Shown here in pieces: positions 10,359 through 20,252 of a stretch of 64,000 bases of DNA. The DNA is taken from the NCBI GenBank assembly GCA_947627045.1, contig CANQUM010000001.1:124001-188000 (forward strand), written 5' to 3'. The notes beneath the pieces are model-generated. The model saw only the letters and a list, made by a program, of their open reading frames with translations. It was not told the origin of the DNA and did no database searches. The stretch is from an uncultured Clostridia bacterium (lineage in GTDB: Bacteria; Bacillota; Clostridia; Oscillospirales; Ruminococcaceae). The first letter of the stretch is position 1. Each line of letters opens with the position of its first letter. Made by a program: the position numbers and the translations under genes.

Positions 10359-10464
10359 GCATACAGAGTAGGAAATCAGGCGTAAAGTGTCGGGCAGACG
10401 GGGAGTTGCTGCTTGAACGAAAAGCTTAATGCTTGCGGTTTGGTTTCCGCATCCCGCTGAATGC
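10359..10464 (+). promoter_or_regulatory. Tetrahydrofolate (THF)-type riboswitch
   Basis: GAGUAG...GGCGUAAAGUG...ACGGGGAGUUG...AACGAA-AAGC...GCUUGCGGUUUGG-UUUCCGCAUCC-CGCU matches the folT THF riboswitch core; P1 GCAUaCAG/CUGaAUGC closes it. Confidence 0.82.
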
Positions 10465-10523
10465 ATAACGAAGCTTTTCATGCTCCATTATGCACAAAGC
10501 ATATTTTGAATGGAGGTTTGTTT

Positions 10524-11132
10524 ATGGAAAGCTTTTTTAATTTATTTAAGGATTCAGCCTCAGAGCTGAAAAAGGTGAGCACTCTCACTGTTTGCGGTGT
10601 ATTGATGGCATTATCTATAGTTTTGAGAAATATGGCTATCAATATTACAGCAGACTTGCGAATTACATTTGCATTTCTTGGGATAATGGCAATTGCAATG
10701 CTTTACGGTCCCGTAGTTTGCGTTATAGCAAATGTTGGTGTAGATGTTATAGGCTATGTTCTTGACGGCTATAAGGCTAGGGACTACAATTTGGGACTTC
10801 TTGCAGTTAAAATAGTAATTGCATTAATTTATGGTTTATTCTTATACAAAAGGACAACAGGAAAGTCAATTATAATTTCAAGTATAGTTTCTCGAATAAT
10901 AGTTGTTGTGTTGTGCAATCTGGTACTTAATTCTGCGGTGCTTTACTATTGTTATACCAATAAAAACTTCCCGTTTATGTCAGCTTCAGAGTGGATAGCA
11001 TTTAGGATCTGGTTCACCCCAAGACTGATTAAAGAATGTGTAATGCTGCCAATTGAGCTTGTTATGATCTCTGTTCTTTTGCCTATGATTTCACAAGCAT
11101 ATAAAAGGATATTCAAAAAAGCATCTGTGTGA
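10524..11132 (+). CDS. folT: Folate-family ECF transporter S component
   Basis: Multi-pass membrane protein MESFFNLFKDSASELKKVSTLTVCGVLMALSIVLRNMAINI...; downstream of a THF-type riboswitch. Confidence 0.8.
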   Translation: MESFFNLFKDSASELKKVSTLTVCGVLMALSIVLRNMAINITADLRITFAFLGIMAIAMLYGPVVCVIANVGVDVIGYVLDGYKARDYNLGLLAVKIVIALIYGLFLYKRTTGKSIIISSIVSRIIVVVLCNLVLNSAVLYYCYTNKNFPFMSASEWIAFRIWFTPRLIKECVMLPIELVMISVLLPMISQAYKRIFKKASV

Positions 11133-11202
11133 TTAATATTTGTATTGATTTTTTATCGTAATGTCTTATTGATTTGAAAAAAGTTTGAAAGGTCTTGATA
11201 AA

Positions 11203-12030
11203 ATGATAAATGTAGGTTTTATCGGTGCAGGAAATATGGGTTTTGCTATAATAAATGGCATTTCTGACAGCGGTCTTTGCAAAAGTATTGATATGTGTGC
11301 GACCTCCCCCCGCATACAACCTTTTGCATTTGACACCGATAGTGAGAAGCTCAAAAGACTGGAGCAGTTCAATGTTTCAGTTTGCAAATCTTCAAAGGAA
11401 TTAGCAGAAAAATGCAAATACATTTTTCTTGCCGTAAAGCCCCAGCAGTTAGACGAAGTTTTAGATGATATAAAGGATAAGATAACAAATGAAAGCGTTA
11501 TAATTTCTATCTGCGCCGGAATAACAGGGGAATATATAAAATCAAGAACGAACTCAGATGTTAAGGTGGTTTTGGTAATGCCCAACACACCTCTTTTGCT
11601 GGGTGAGGGAGCATCAGCGTTGGCAAAGGTAGAGCCTGTTTCAGATGACGAGTTTGAACTGGTTTGCCGTATATTCTCTTCATGCGGTGAAATTGCTGTT
11701 ATTGATAAAGACAAGATGAAAGAGATCATTGCAATCAATGGCTCATCACCGGCATTTATATACCTTTACGCTAAGGCTTTTGCAGACTATGCTGAATCCG
11801 TTGAAATTGAGAAATCAGTTGCTCTAAAGCTATTTGCTAAGACTCTTATTGGTTCTGCGAAGATGATAACTGACAGCGGCAATTCAATTGACGAACTTAT
11901 TGAAATGGTTTCATCAAAGGGCGGAACTACCATTGCAGGTCTTGAAAAGCTAAGAGAGGGAGATTTAGAGGGTACGGTAAAGAAAGCCTGCGAGGCTTGT
12001 ACAAAAAGAGCCTATGAGCTATCAAAATAG
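11203..12030 (+). CDS. proC: Pyrroline-5-carboxylate reductase
   Basis: MINVGFIGAGNMGFAI..., AVKPQQLDEVL, VLVMPNTPLLLGEGASAL, SKGGTTIAGL. Confidence 0.93.
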   Translation: MINVGFIGAGNMGFAIINGISDSGLCKSIDMCATSPRIQPFAFDTDSEKLKRLEQFNVSVCKSSKELAEKCKYIFLAVKPQQLDEVLDDIKDKITNESVIISICAGITGEYIKSRTNSDVKVVLVMPNTPLLLGEGASALAKVEPVSDDEFELVCRIFSSCGEIAVIDKDKMKEIIAINGSSPAFIYLYAKAFADYAESVEIEKSVALKLFAKTLIGSAKMITDSGNSIDELIEMVSSKGGTTIAGLEKLREGDLEGTVKKACEACTKRAYELSK

Positions 12031-12191
12031 AGGCAAGATACAAAACATTTGTTATTTTCAAAGTATATTGTGCAAAAAGACAACGGCGGCTCGCTGTTTT
12101 GCATCTTATATTCGGCATATAGTAAAGTAATATATGTTTGTCCTAAAGCATATAATCAACTAACGAAGTCAAAAAACAGGGAGTTGATCAT

Positions 12192-12785
12192 ATGACTGAA
12201 AGGACGTCAAAGCCAAATGTTATATTCAGAATAATGCTTCTTATGGTTGTCGGAGTATTAATCGGAACATTGGCTTTTTCTTTTTTAGAGACAAGCACAC
12301 TGAATGACTTGAATATAGTTAATAATAATTATCTGTCTATGAGGGAAAACGGCGATTATATTGAGATCCTATATAGTTCTCTTTTAAATTCATCAGTACT
12401 TATAATTTTGCTGTTTTTGCTTGGTTTTTGTGCTATTGCTCAGCCAGCGGCGGTTTTAGTTCCTGTTTATAAGGGATTGGGCTTTGGCGTAACAATTGCA
12501 CAGATATATTCAAAAAACGGTTTCAGCGGTTTTTTTACAGCTTTTCTGCTTATTTTACCTTGTGCTTTGGTATCGTCCTATGCACTGTTTATAGCTGTTA
12601 GAGAGTCAATAAAAATGTCGAACCGTTTTTTTTCTCAAGCCTTTTTAGACAAGCGCTCAGAAAGTGTCAGTATAAATGAGTATGTAAGGCTCTACACTGT
12701 AAAATTTTTGGTTTTAGAAGCTATAACCGCTGTGTCTGCTGCGGTTGACTGTCTTAGTTCTTTGTTGTATAATATGTTAAAGTAA
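12192..12785 (+). CDS. spoIIM: Stage II sporulation protein M-like membrane protein
   Basis: 197 aa membrane protein with SpoIIM/DUF95-like layout. Confidence 0.65.
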   Translation: MTERTSKPNVIFRIMLLMVVGVLIGTLAFSFLETSTLNDLNIVNNNYLSMRENGDYIEILYSSLLNSSVLIILLFLLGFCAIAQPAAVLVPVYKGLGFGVTIAQIYSKNGFSGFFTAFLLILPCALVSSYALFIAVRESIKMSNRFFSQAFLDKRSESVSINEYVRLYTVKFLVLEAITAVSAAVDCLSSLLYNMLK

Positions 12786-12820
12786 TTTAGTTTTGGACGT
12801 ATAAGGCATGGTGATTTTAA

Positions 12821-13711
12821 ATGGGCTTTTTTAGCAATTATGAAAATGCAGGACCGGGTATTCCTAAAGCTCCGCAGGAAAAGACAGATTTCTTTAAATT
12901 TTTTGAAATTTACGGACGGCGTTTCTGGAAGTTGATGGAGTTAAATCTTATGTATTTTATTTTTTATCTTCCGCTGCTTCTGGGTATGACAATATTGTTT
13001 AAAGAGACAATTAGTGTAAATATCAAGGCTGTGGGAATAGGCGCGTTGGGAATTATTTTTATTTTAACGATAGGACCTGCTACTGCGGGTTTTACAAAGG
13101 TTATACGAAATTACTCTCAGGAGAGAAATGCTTTTGTATTTGCTGATTTCTTTGATACATTCAAAAAATGCTATAGGCAATCTTTTATAATGGGAATTAT
13201 AGATGTAATTTTCTCAGTTGGATTTGTGGTGTCGGTTATTTCCTACAGCACATGGGCTCAGCAGAATTCAATTATGTATATTCCGTTTATCATATGTCTT
13301 AGCTGTATGCTGATGTTTATAATGATGCACTTTTACATTTATCAGCTAATAGTTTCGACAAATCTGTCTTTAATGCAGATAATTAAAAATTCGTTTCTGC
13401 TGGTGGGAATAAGTATAAAAAGATGTCTGTTCAATATAATTATTATTGCAGTTTTAGTGTTTCTGATCTTGTTTTTCTATCCGTATTCTGTATTTGTTAT
13501 CCCATTTTTGCCGCTGAGCTTCGGTTGCTTTTTGATATGCTTTAATTGCTATCCGTTTATCAGAAAATATGTAATTCAGCCTTATTACAAGGCAAGAGGA
13601 GAGGAAAGTCCCGAGTTTGATTACCTAAAAGACGACGGTGAGACTGTCTTTGAGGACAAAGGAGGTACTGAAACTCCGATAAAGAAGCAGAGAAGACGTA
13701 ATATAAAGTAA
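12821..13711 (+). CDS. DUF624 (YesL-like) membrane protein
   Basis: GRRFWKLMELNLMYFIFYLPLLLGM and GPATAGFTKVIRNYSQ typical of DUF624. Confidence 0.65.
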   Translation: MGFFSNYENAGPGIPKAPQEKTDFFKFFEIYGRRFWKLMELNLMYFIFYLPLLLGMTILFKETISVNIKAVGIGALGIIFILTIGPATAGFTKVIRNYSQERNAFVFADFFDTFKKCYRQSFIMGIIDVIFSVGFVVSVISYSTWAQQNSIMYIPFIICLSCMLMFIMMHFYIYQLIVSTNLSLMQIIKNSFLLVGISIKRCLFNIIIIAVLVFLILFFYPYSVFVIPFLPLSFGCFLICFNCYPFIRKYVIQPYYKARGEESPEFDYLKDDGETVFEDKGGTETPIKKQRRRNIK

Positions 13712-13733
13712 AAGAGAATTTAATAAAGTTAAA

Positions 13734-13772
13734 ACCGCCGTGTATGTGTAAAAACATAACGGCGGTATTTGT
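13734..13772 (+). terminator. Terminator hairpin
   Basis: ACCGCCGT...ACGGCGGT stem followed by a T-rich tract (atttgtatt). Confidence 0.65.
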
Positions 13773-13811
13773 ATTATGCTAATAGAAATAATGATAATGT
13801 AAAATAATATC

Positions 13812-13840
13812 TTGACACTGTAATTAAATTATGATATAAT
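13812..13840 (+). promoter_or_regulatory. Consensus sigma-A promoter for the TA module
   Basis: TTGACA - 17 nt - TATAAT, 50 nt upstream of the antitoxin ATG. Confidence 0.8.
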
Positions 13841-13889
13841 TATCAAGAAAAGTTATAATAACATATAATAGAGTTGAGGAGTTGATTTT

Positions 13890-14159
13890 ATGGCAACAAC
13901 AAATTTGAATGTTCGTGTTGACGAAAATCTAAAAAAGCGTGCAGAAACGCTGTTTAACGAACTTGGAATGAATATGTCTACTGCAATAAACATTTATTTA
14001 AGGCAGGCAGTAAGAAAACAGGCTATACCTTTTGAGCTTAAAGCACCTAATGTTGAAACGCTGGAGGCAATGGAAGAAGTTGAACGAATGAAGGAAAATC
14101 CTGAATTATATAAGGGTTACAAAGATGTTGAAGAAATGATGAAGGAGCTTTTGAAGTGA
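13890..14159 (+). CDS. RelB/DinJ family antitoxin
   Basis: NVRVDENLKKRAETLFNELGMNMSTAINIYLRQAVRKQAIPFEL. Confidence 0.9.
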   Translation: MATTNLNVRVDENLKKRAETLFNELGMNMSTAINIYLRQAVRKQAIPFELKAPNVETLEAMEEVERMKENPELYKGYKDVEEMMKELLK

Positions 14160-14431
14160 ATTATATTATAAAGCCGACCTCAAAATTTCAAAGGGATTTA
14201 AAGCGTGTTTTTAAAAGAGGATATAATATTTCTCTGCTTACTGACATAATTAAAAAGCTTGCAGTCGGCGAACAACTTCCACAAAAGTATAAAGACCACG
14301 CCTTGACAGGTGATTATAAAGGCTGTCGGGAATGTCATATAACGCCAGATTGGCTGTTAGTTTATGAAATTTCCGGCAGCGATTTGATTTTGTATCTTAC
14401 ACGAACAGGCTCGCACAGCGATTTGTATTAA
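14156..14431 (+). CDS. YafQ-family (RelE superfamily) mRNA interferase toxin
   Basis: GTG start overlapping the antitoxin by 4 nt; KFQRDLKRVFKRGYN...DHALTGDYKGCRECHITPDWLLVYEI. Confidence 0.9.
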   Translation: MNYIIKPTSKFQRDLKRVFKRGYNISLLTDIIKKLAVGEQLPQKYKDHALTGDYKGCRECHITPDWLLVYEISGSDLILYLTRTGSHSDLY

Positions 14432-14866
14432 TTACAAAAATTCACGAATATCTGAGGTCAGTTTCTCCTCCAGGTGAATTAGACGTTTTGTTATGTCTTT
14501 TGAATTTTCGTCTGCGGCTTTATACTGATTCAAATACCTATTGAGAGTTTTTACTCCCATATTGCAGCCATCTGTTATGAGGTCTGCTATAGTTGAGTCT
14601 GTTTCTTCAGCAGCGAGCTTTACGTTTGTTTTTATCCACGACATACTTTTTGCCATAGGATTGGGATTTTTTCCTTCATCATGAAATCTGTCAAGACTGG
14701 TTTGTATTTCGTCTTTGAGAACTTCGTGCTCAGATTTGCATTCTGACAGACAGGTTCTTAAATAATTACTTTGTACATGATCCATAACTTCATCTATTGA
14801 CGCAACTCCCATTTTAATTCCTGCGTCGCATTCTCTAAGCAATTTTATGGTATCTTGTTCAATCAT
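14432..14866 (-). CDS. DUF2383-like / ferritin-like four-helix-bundle protein
   Basis: All-alpha 144 aa protein with a conserved-looking helical layout; family assignment tentative. Confidence 0.5.
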   Translation of the reverse strand: MIEQDTIKLLRECDAGIKMGVASIDEVMDHVQSNYLRTCLSECKSEHEVLKDEIQTSLDRFHDEGKNPNPMAKSMSWIKTNVKLAAEETDSTIADLITDGCNMGVKTLNRYLNQYKAADENSKDITKRLIHLEEKLTSDIREFL

Positions 14867-14931
14867 AATAATTTTCTCCTTTTAATTTTTATATATAATA
14901 TATCCATTTTTATAATTAATATTTGTACAAT

Positions 14932-14967
14932 AAAACGGCAGACCCGATTTTATGGGAATGCCGTTTT
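14932..14967 (-). terminator. Terminator of the HD-domain gene
   Basis: AAAACGGCA...TGCCGTTTT hairpin, T-rich on either strand. Confidence 0.65.
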
Positions 14968-14995
14968 TTTAATTTTATATATTATGTTATGTAAT

Positions 14996-15586
14996 TTATC
15001 CGTTTCTTCCTTCAACTAAAAATGTCGCTTCCATATCAGCAATATTAAGAGCCAATGCCAGCGGGAACTTATCAAGTGCATTTCCTATCGTATTTTTGTT
15101 TTCCTCGCCTGAAAAGCCCATATGATACCGTATTGCGAATGCCTCATCTCTTGAAAGTCTCATATATCCGCTTATCATATAAACGGATTTCTCACCATGA
15201 CCGTAAGGGAGATTATCTTCAAACTGATAGTATGGAACTTTTGTCCACTGACCATTGTTGTCTTTTACGTTGCGCATATTGGTTTTATACACATTTATTT
15301 TGCACATATCGTGTAAAAGAGCAACTATTGCAATAGTTTCATCGCTGAATGATAAGCCGAATTTTTCTTTTATCATTTCACGGCTAAGGTAATCTTTCAG
15401 GCATTTATATACGTTTAAGCTGTGTTCTGCAAGTCCGCCTTCGTATGCACCGTGATATCTTGTAGATGCCGGAGCCGAAAAAAAATCGCATTTTTTCTCA
15501 TCTGTAAGATAATCTAAAAGTTCTTTTGCACCTTCACGCTTAATGTTTTCAGTATATATTTTTGTAAATTCTTCTTTGAATGTCAT
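14996..15586 (-). CDS. HD-domain phosphohydrolase
   Basis: STRYHGAYEGGLAEHSLNVY...VALLHDMCKIN (HD motif). Confidence 0.7.
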   Translation of the reverse strand: MTFKEEFTKIYTENIKREGAKELLDYLTDEKKCDFFSAPASTRYHGAYEGGLAEHSLNVYKCLKDYLSREMIKEKFGLSFSDETIAIVALLHDMCKINVYKTNMRNVKDNNGQWTKVPYYQFEDNLPYGHGEKSVYMISGYMRLSRDEAFAIRYHMGFSGEENKNTIGNALDKFPLALALNIADMEATFLVEGRNG

Positions 15587-15765
15587 AATATTGCACCCCT
15601 GACGTATAAAATTATCTTGTTTAAGTATATCATAAAATTAATTTAAAATAAAGTCTTTTACTTGATTTATGTTCATAATTGTGGTATCATATTAGAAATT
15701 ATATTTGCAATAATATACATAGATTGATATTGCATAAACAGGTAATGATAGGAGACGTATTTTTT

Positions 15766-17586
15766 ATGTGCGGAATAGTGGGCTATGTTGGAAAAAAAGA
15801 CTGTACAAAAATTTTGCTGGACTCGTTGTCAAAGCTTGAATACAGAGGTTATGACTCTGCTGGAGTAGCAGTAATTCAAAATGGGAACATTGTAACAAAA
15901 AAGAATAAAGGCCGTCTTTCAGGACTTGAAGAAAAAATGGATAAAGAGGGTTGGCTCAAGGGTAACTGCGGAATAGGTCATACACGCTGGGCGACACACG
16001 GAGAGCCGTCGGATATTAATTCTCACCCTCACGGAAATGCAAATATAACTATCGTTCATAACGGTATTATTGAAAATTACAAAAAAATCAAGGATTTCTT
16101 AGAGAATAAAGGATATGAATTTACCAGCCAGACCGATACTGAGACTGTTGCTAAGCTTTTGGATTACTATTATAACGGTAACCCTCGTGAAACTATTGCT
16201 AAGGCTGTGTCGGAAATCGAGGGCTCTTATGCTTTGGGTATTCTTTTCAAAGATTTTCCAAATGAGATTTTTGCGGTACGCAAGGATTCTCCGTTAATTG
16301 TAGGCAAAGGTGAGGAAGAGAGTTTTATTGCATCTGATGTGCCTGCGATAATTAAATATACTAAAAATTACTACCTGCTTGACGAAGGCGAAATAGCTGT
16401 TTTGAAGTCTGATGAAATCAAATTTTACGATATTCACGGCATAAGTATTCAAAAAGAACTCTTAACTGCCAACTGGGATTTAGAAGCCGCTGAAAAGGGC
16501 GGTTATGAGCATTTTATGCTAAAGGAAATTCATGAGCAGCCAAATGCAATTAAAATGACTGTCTCTCCGAGAATAGTCAACGGTATGCCTGACTTTTCAG
16601 AATCGGGTATATCAAATGAGCTTTTAAACAGCTTTGAACATATATTTATCGTTGCATGCGGAACGGCTATGTATGCGGGAACTGTAGGAAAGTACGTTAT
16701 TGAAAGGCTTGCCCGAATACCTGTAACTGTTGATGTTGCATCAGAATTCAGATACAGAAACCCTATTCTGACCGATAAGGATTTAGTTATATTGGTATCC
16801 CAGTCGGGAGAGACTGCCGATACTCTCGCGTCTTTAAGGCTTGCTAAGAAAATCGGTGCAAAAACTATGTCGATTGTTAATGTAAAGGGCTCGTCAATTG
16901 CAAGAGAATCAGATTATGTAGTATACTCGCACGCAGGACCTGAAATATCAGTAGCGTCTACTAAGGCTTATATGGTGCAGATTTCAGTTTTCTATCTTCT
17001 TGCTTTTGAGCTTGCATATTCTAACGAAATAATTACTAAGGACGAATGTAAACGTCTTGTATCTGTTCTGCAGACAATCCCTGAAAAGATCGAAGAGGTT
17101 CTTAAAGAAAAGGATACTGTATCATATATTGCTTCACAGATTGTGGGTACAAACAGTCTTTTCTATATAGGCAGAGGTCTTGATTATGCACTAAGTATGG
17201 AGGGCTCTTTGAAGTTAAAAGAAATATCTTATATTCATTCTGAGGCATATGCTGCAGGCGAACTCAAGCACGGACCTATCTCACTTGTCAATGACGGAAT
17301 GCCGGTTATAGCAGTTGCTACTCAAAGAGAGCTTTTTGATAAGACAATAAGCAATGTAAAGGAGGTCAAGGCAAGGGGAGCAAAGGTGATTTTAGTTACA
17401 CACTCCTCTATGAGCGTTGAAGATGACGCTGCGGATTTTGTGATTGAACTGCCAACCACTGACGATATGCTTATGCCTATGATCGCAGCAGTACCGCTTC
17501 AGCTTATTGCATATTATACATCGGTTCTTAAAGGCAATGACGTTGATAAACCGAGAAATCTGGCTAAATCAGTTACTGTTGAATAG
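15766..17586 (+). CDS. glmS: Glutamine--fructose-6-phosphate aminotransferase (isomerizing)
   Basis: MCGIVGYVGKKDCTKILLDSLSKLEYRGYDSAG...; C-terminal KPRNLAKSVTVE. Confidence 0.96.
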   Translation: MCGIVGYVGKKDCTKILLDSLSKLEYRGYDSAGVAVIQNGNIVTKKNKGRLSGLEEKMDKEGWLKGNCGIGHTRWATHGEPSDINSHPHGNANITIVHNGIIENYKKIKDFLENKGYEFTSQTDTETVAKLLDYYYNGNPRETIAKAVSEIEGSYALGILFKDFPNEIFAVRKDSPLIVGKGEEESFIASDVPAIIKYTKNYYLLDEGEIAVLKSDEIKFYDIHGISIQKELLTANWDLEAAEKGGYEHFMLKEIHEQPNAIKMTVSPRIVNGMPDFSESGISNELLNSFEHIFIVACGTAMYAGTVGKYVIERLARIPVTVDVASEFRYRNPILTDKDLVILVSQSGETADTLASLRLAKKIGAKTMSIVNVKGSSIARESDYVVYSHAGPEISVASTKAYMVQISVFYLLAFELAYSNEIITKDECKRLVSVLQTIPEKIEEVLKEKDTVSYIASQIVGTNSLFYIGRGLDYALSMEGSLKLKEISYIHSEAYAAGELKHGPISLVNDGMPVIAVATQRELFDKTISNVKEVKARGAKVILVTHSSMSVEDDAADFVIELPTTDDMLMPMIAAVPLQLIAYYTSVLKGNDVDKPRNLAKSVTVE

Positions 17587-17592
17587 ACTATT

Positions 17593-17622
17593 GGGCAGCT
17601 ATATAGCTGCCCGCATTATTTT
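17593..17622 (+). terminator. Terminator after glmS
   Basis: Perfect palindrome GGGCAGCTATATAGCTGCCC followed by gcattatttttg. Confidence 0.7.
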
Positions 17623-17704
17623 TGCTTAGTGTCTGAAAAAGTATCCTGCATCTTTTATTTTGTCTCTTGCGTCTTGCAACCCATATCTTTTAGAAGGAGT
17701 TTTT

Positions 17705-18352
17705 ATGAGAAGTTACAATGCTTTTATATTTGATTTTGATTTAACTTTAGCTAACAGCACAAAAGGTATATTTATTTGCTATAAAAAATGCTTGGAGCAT
17801 TTCGGTTACAGAATACCGAATAATGATGAAATATTTAAAACTATCGGGCATACTATTCGGGATTCGATAGGCTTGCTTATCGGTAAAAAGCCTGTTAATA
17901 TTGACGAAATGCATAAATACTATGTAAGTTTAGCTGATGAATATATGGTAAAGAACACAGAATTTTATCCAAATGTTATTGCAGTACTTCAGGTGTTAAA
18001 GCAGGCAGGAAAAAAAGTTGGGATAGTATCGACAAAATTCAGGTACAGAATTATGCAGAGCTTTGAAAAAGAAGGCTCATTTCCTGTTGATGAAATAGTA
18101 GGCGGTGAAGATGTAAGATCTCATAAACCTGATCCTGAGGGACTGCTTCTTATGATTGACAGACTGGGAGTTTCAAAGAACGAAACACTTTACATAGGCG
18201 ATAGCTATATTGACGCTGAAACTGCTCAAAATGCGGGTGTAGACTTTGCAGGAGTACTGACAGGTTCAACTACGGAAAATGTGTTTTCAAAGTATTCTCA
18301 TATAACTGTTAAAAATAGTATTCTTGAAATAATTACAAGTTTGAATTATTAA
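17705..18352 (+). CDS. HAD-superfamily phosphatase
   Basis: FDFDLTLANSTKGI...GIVSTKFRYRI...HKPDPEG...YIGDSYIDAETAQNAG. Confidence 0.85.
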   Translation: MRSYNAFIFDFDLTLANSTKGIFICYKKCLEHFGYRIPNNDEIFKTIGHTIRDSIGLLIGKKPVNIDEMHKYYVSLADEYMVKNTEFYPNVIAVLQVLKQAGKKVGIVSTKFRYRIMQSFEKEGSFPVDEIVGGEDVRSHKPDPEGLLLMIDRLGVSKNETLYIGDSYIDAETAQNAGVDFAGVLTGSTTENVFSKYSHITVKNSILEIITSLNY

Positions 18353-18476
18353 AGAGATATTTATAATCACATCAAATATTAACAAACTTTTAATTTTTAC
18401 TTGTCTAAAAATACATACAATGGTATAATATCTTTTATAGTTAATAGCTGTTTAATACGATCATCGGAGGATTATT

Positions 18477-19355
18477 ATGATTAAGAGCATGACCGGTTTT
18501 GGACGTGAGCAGGGAATTGTTGACGGATATGATATATTGGTTGAAATACGTTCTGTGAATCACAGATATTTTGAATTCAGTTCACGAATACCAAGAAGTT
18601 TCAGCTATCTTGATGAGAAGCTGAAATCTTTTATTGGCGAAAAGGTTTCAAGGGGTAAATTAGAGGCTTCAGTTTCCATTTCAAAGACAGAGGGTATTGA
18701 TGCTGAAATTGAGGTCAATTTGGATATTGCTCAGGGTTATGTTAAGGCTTTAAGGCAGGCTAATGAATCGCTTGAATTGAACGATGATTTAACCTTGTCA
18801 AACGTAATGAGGTTTCCTGACGTTTTTAAAATACAAAAGGTTTTAGATGATGAAGAAGTTGTGTGGAACGCTGTAAGTCAGATCTGCAGCAAAGCGCTTG
18901 ATAAATTTATTGATATGCGTAAAATCGAAGGCGGAAAAATGTATGATGATATTTCGTCAAGGCTTAACTTCATTGAGAAAAAGACAAATGAAATAGAAAG
19001 CGTTTTACCGAGTATAAGTGAAAATTATAGAGACAGATTATATTCAAAAATCAAGGAAACTCTCGATGATAATAATATCGACGAACAGAGAATTTTAACT
19101 GAAGTGGCTATATTTTCAGACAAAATAGCCGTTGATGAGGAAACTGTAAGACTACATAGTCATATTTCCCAGTTTAGAGAACTTATAGACAGTGAAGAGC
19201 CTGTAGGCAGAAAACTGGATTTTCTTGTTCAGGAGATGAATAGAGAGGTAAACACTATAGGTTCTAAGGCACAGGATCTATCTGTAACCAAGACTGTTGT
19301 GGATTTGAAATCAGAAATAGAAAAAATAAGAGAACAGATTCAGAATATTGAATAG
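18477..19355 (+). CDS. YicC/YloC family protein (endoribonuclease family)
   Basis: MIKSMTGFGREQG...EIRSVNHRYFE...VGRKLDFLVQEMNREVNTIGSKAQD. Confidence 0.93.
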   Translation: MIKSMTGFGREQGIVDGYDILVEIRSVNHRYFEFSSRIPRSFSYLDEKLKSFIGEKVSRGKLEASVSISKTEGIDAEIEVNLDIAQGYVKALRQANESLELNDDLTLSNVMRFPDVFKIQKVLDDEEVVWNAVSQICSKALDKFIDMRKIEGGKMYDDISSRLNFIEKKTNEIESVLPSISENYRDRLYSKIKETLDDNNIDEQRILTEVAIFSDKIAVDEETVRLHSHISQFRELIDSEEPVGRKLDFLVQEMNREVNTIGSKAQDLSVTKTVVDLKSEIEKIREQIQNIE

Positions 19356-19375
19356 ATATGTAGGAGATAGTGCTT

Positions 19376-19642
19376 ATGCAGTTAGTTAATATAGGATTTG
19401 GAAATATGATTTCGGCTTCAAGACTTATTGCGATTGTGAGTCCTGAGTCTGCACCGATAAAGAGATTGATAAGCGAAGCTAAGTCTAAGGGAACTCTGAT
19501 CGATGCGACTTACGGCAGAAAAACAAGAGCAGTGATCATTATGGACAGCGATCATGTTATTTTGACCGCAGTACAGCCTGAAACTGTTGCAGGACGTGCA
19601 AGCGGTGATGATTCAGCCGCTGACTTTGGGGAGCGTGTTTAG
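19376..19642 (+). CDS. remA: DUF370 / RemA-like protein
   Basis: [67 protein letters not shown]. Confidence 0.92.
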   Translation: MQLVNIGFGNMISASRLIAIVSPESAPIKRLISEAKSKGTLIDATYGRKTRAVIIMDSDHVILTAVQPETVAGRASGDDSAADFGERV

Positions 19643-19643
19643 A

Positions 19644-20252
19644 ATGAAAAAGGGAAATCTTTATGTTGTTTCTGCACCGTCCGGCTGCGGCAAGGGAACT
19701 ATTCTTGCGGAGATACTAAAGAAAAATACGAATTTATTTTTATCAGTTTCAGCTACAACGAGATGCCCTAGAGAGGGCGAGGTTGATGGTGTAAACTATT
19801 ATTATATCTCTGAGGAAGAATTCAAGAGTGAGATTGAAAGCGGCGGTATGCTTGAATATGCACAGTATTGCGGTAATTTTTACGGAACGCCGAAGAAAAA
19901 GGTTTTAGAAAAACTGAACAAGGGTATAGATGTTATTCTTGAGATAGAGACAATAGGCGCTATGCAGGTCAAAGAAGCTATGAAAGAGGCTGTTTTGATT
20001 TTTATTTTGCCGCCTTCTGTTGCTGAACTCAGAAGACGTCTTAATAAGCGAGGTACTGAAGAACAAGAAGTCATAGACATTAGAGTTAAAGAGGCAGTTG
20101 AGGAAATAAAAAGGGCAGTAAATTACGATTATGTAATGATGAATGACGAATTGGAAAATGCTATAAACGATTTTGAAGCAATTTTAAAGGCTTCAAAGCT
20201 GACAATTGAAAACAATAAGAATATGATAGGGAAGGTGCTTGAAAATGCTTAG
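19644..20252 (+). CDS. gmk: Guanylate kinase
   Basis: LYVVSAPSGCGKGTI...SVSATTRCPREGEVDGVNYYYIS; start moved to the ATG after the remA stop. Confidence 0.94.
   Translation: MKKGNLYVVSAPSGCGKGTILAEILKKNTNLFLSVSATTRCPREGEVDGVNYYYISEEEFKSEIESGGMLEYAQYCGNFYGTPKKKVLEKLNKGIDVILEIETIGAMQVKEAMKEAVLIFILPPSVAELRRRLNKRGTEEQEVIDIRVKEAVEEIKRAVNYDYVMMNDELENAINDFEAILKASKLTIENNKNMIGKVLENA

Noticed and set aside
10461-10523. N-terminal extension of the folT ORF in the track
   Set aside because: ATG at 10461 overlaps the riboswitch P1; the proper SD (tggagg) precedes the ATG at 10524.
15590-15765. Possible glmS ribozyme upstream of glmS
   Set aside because: The short AT-rich leader shows none of the conserved glmS ribozyme core.
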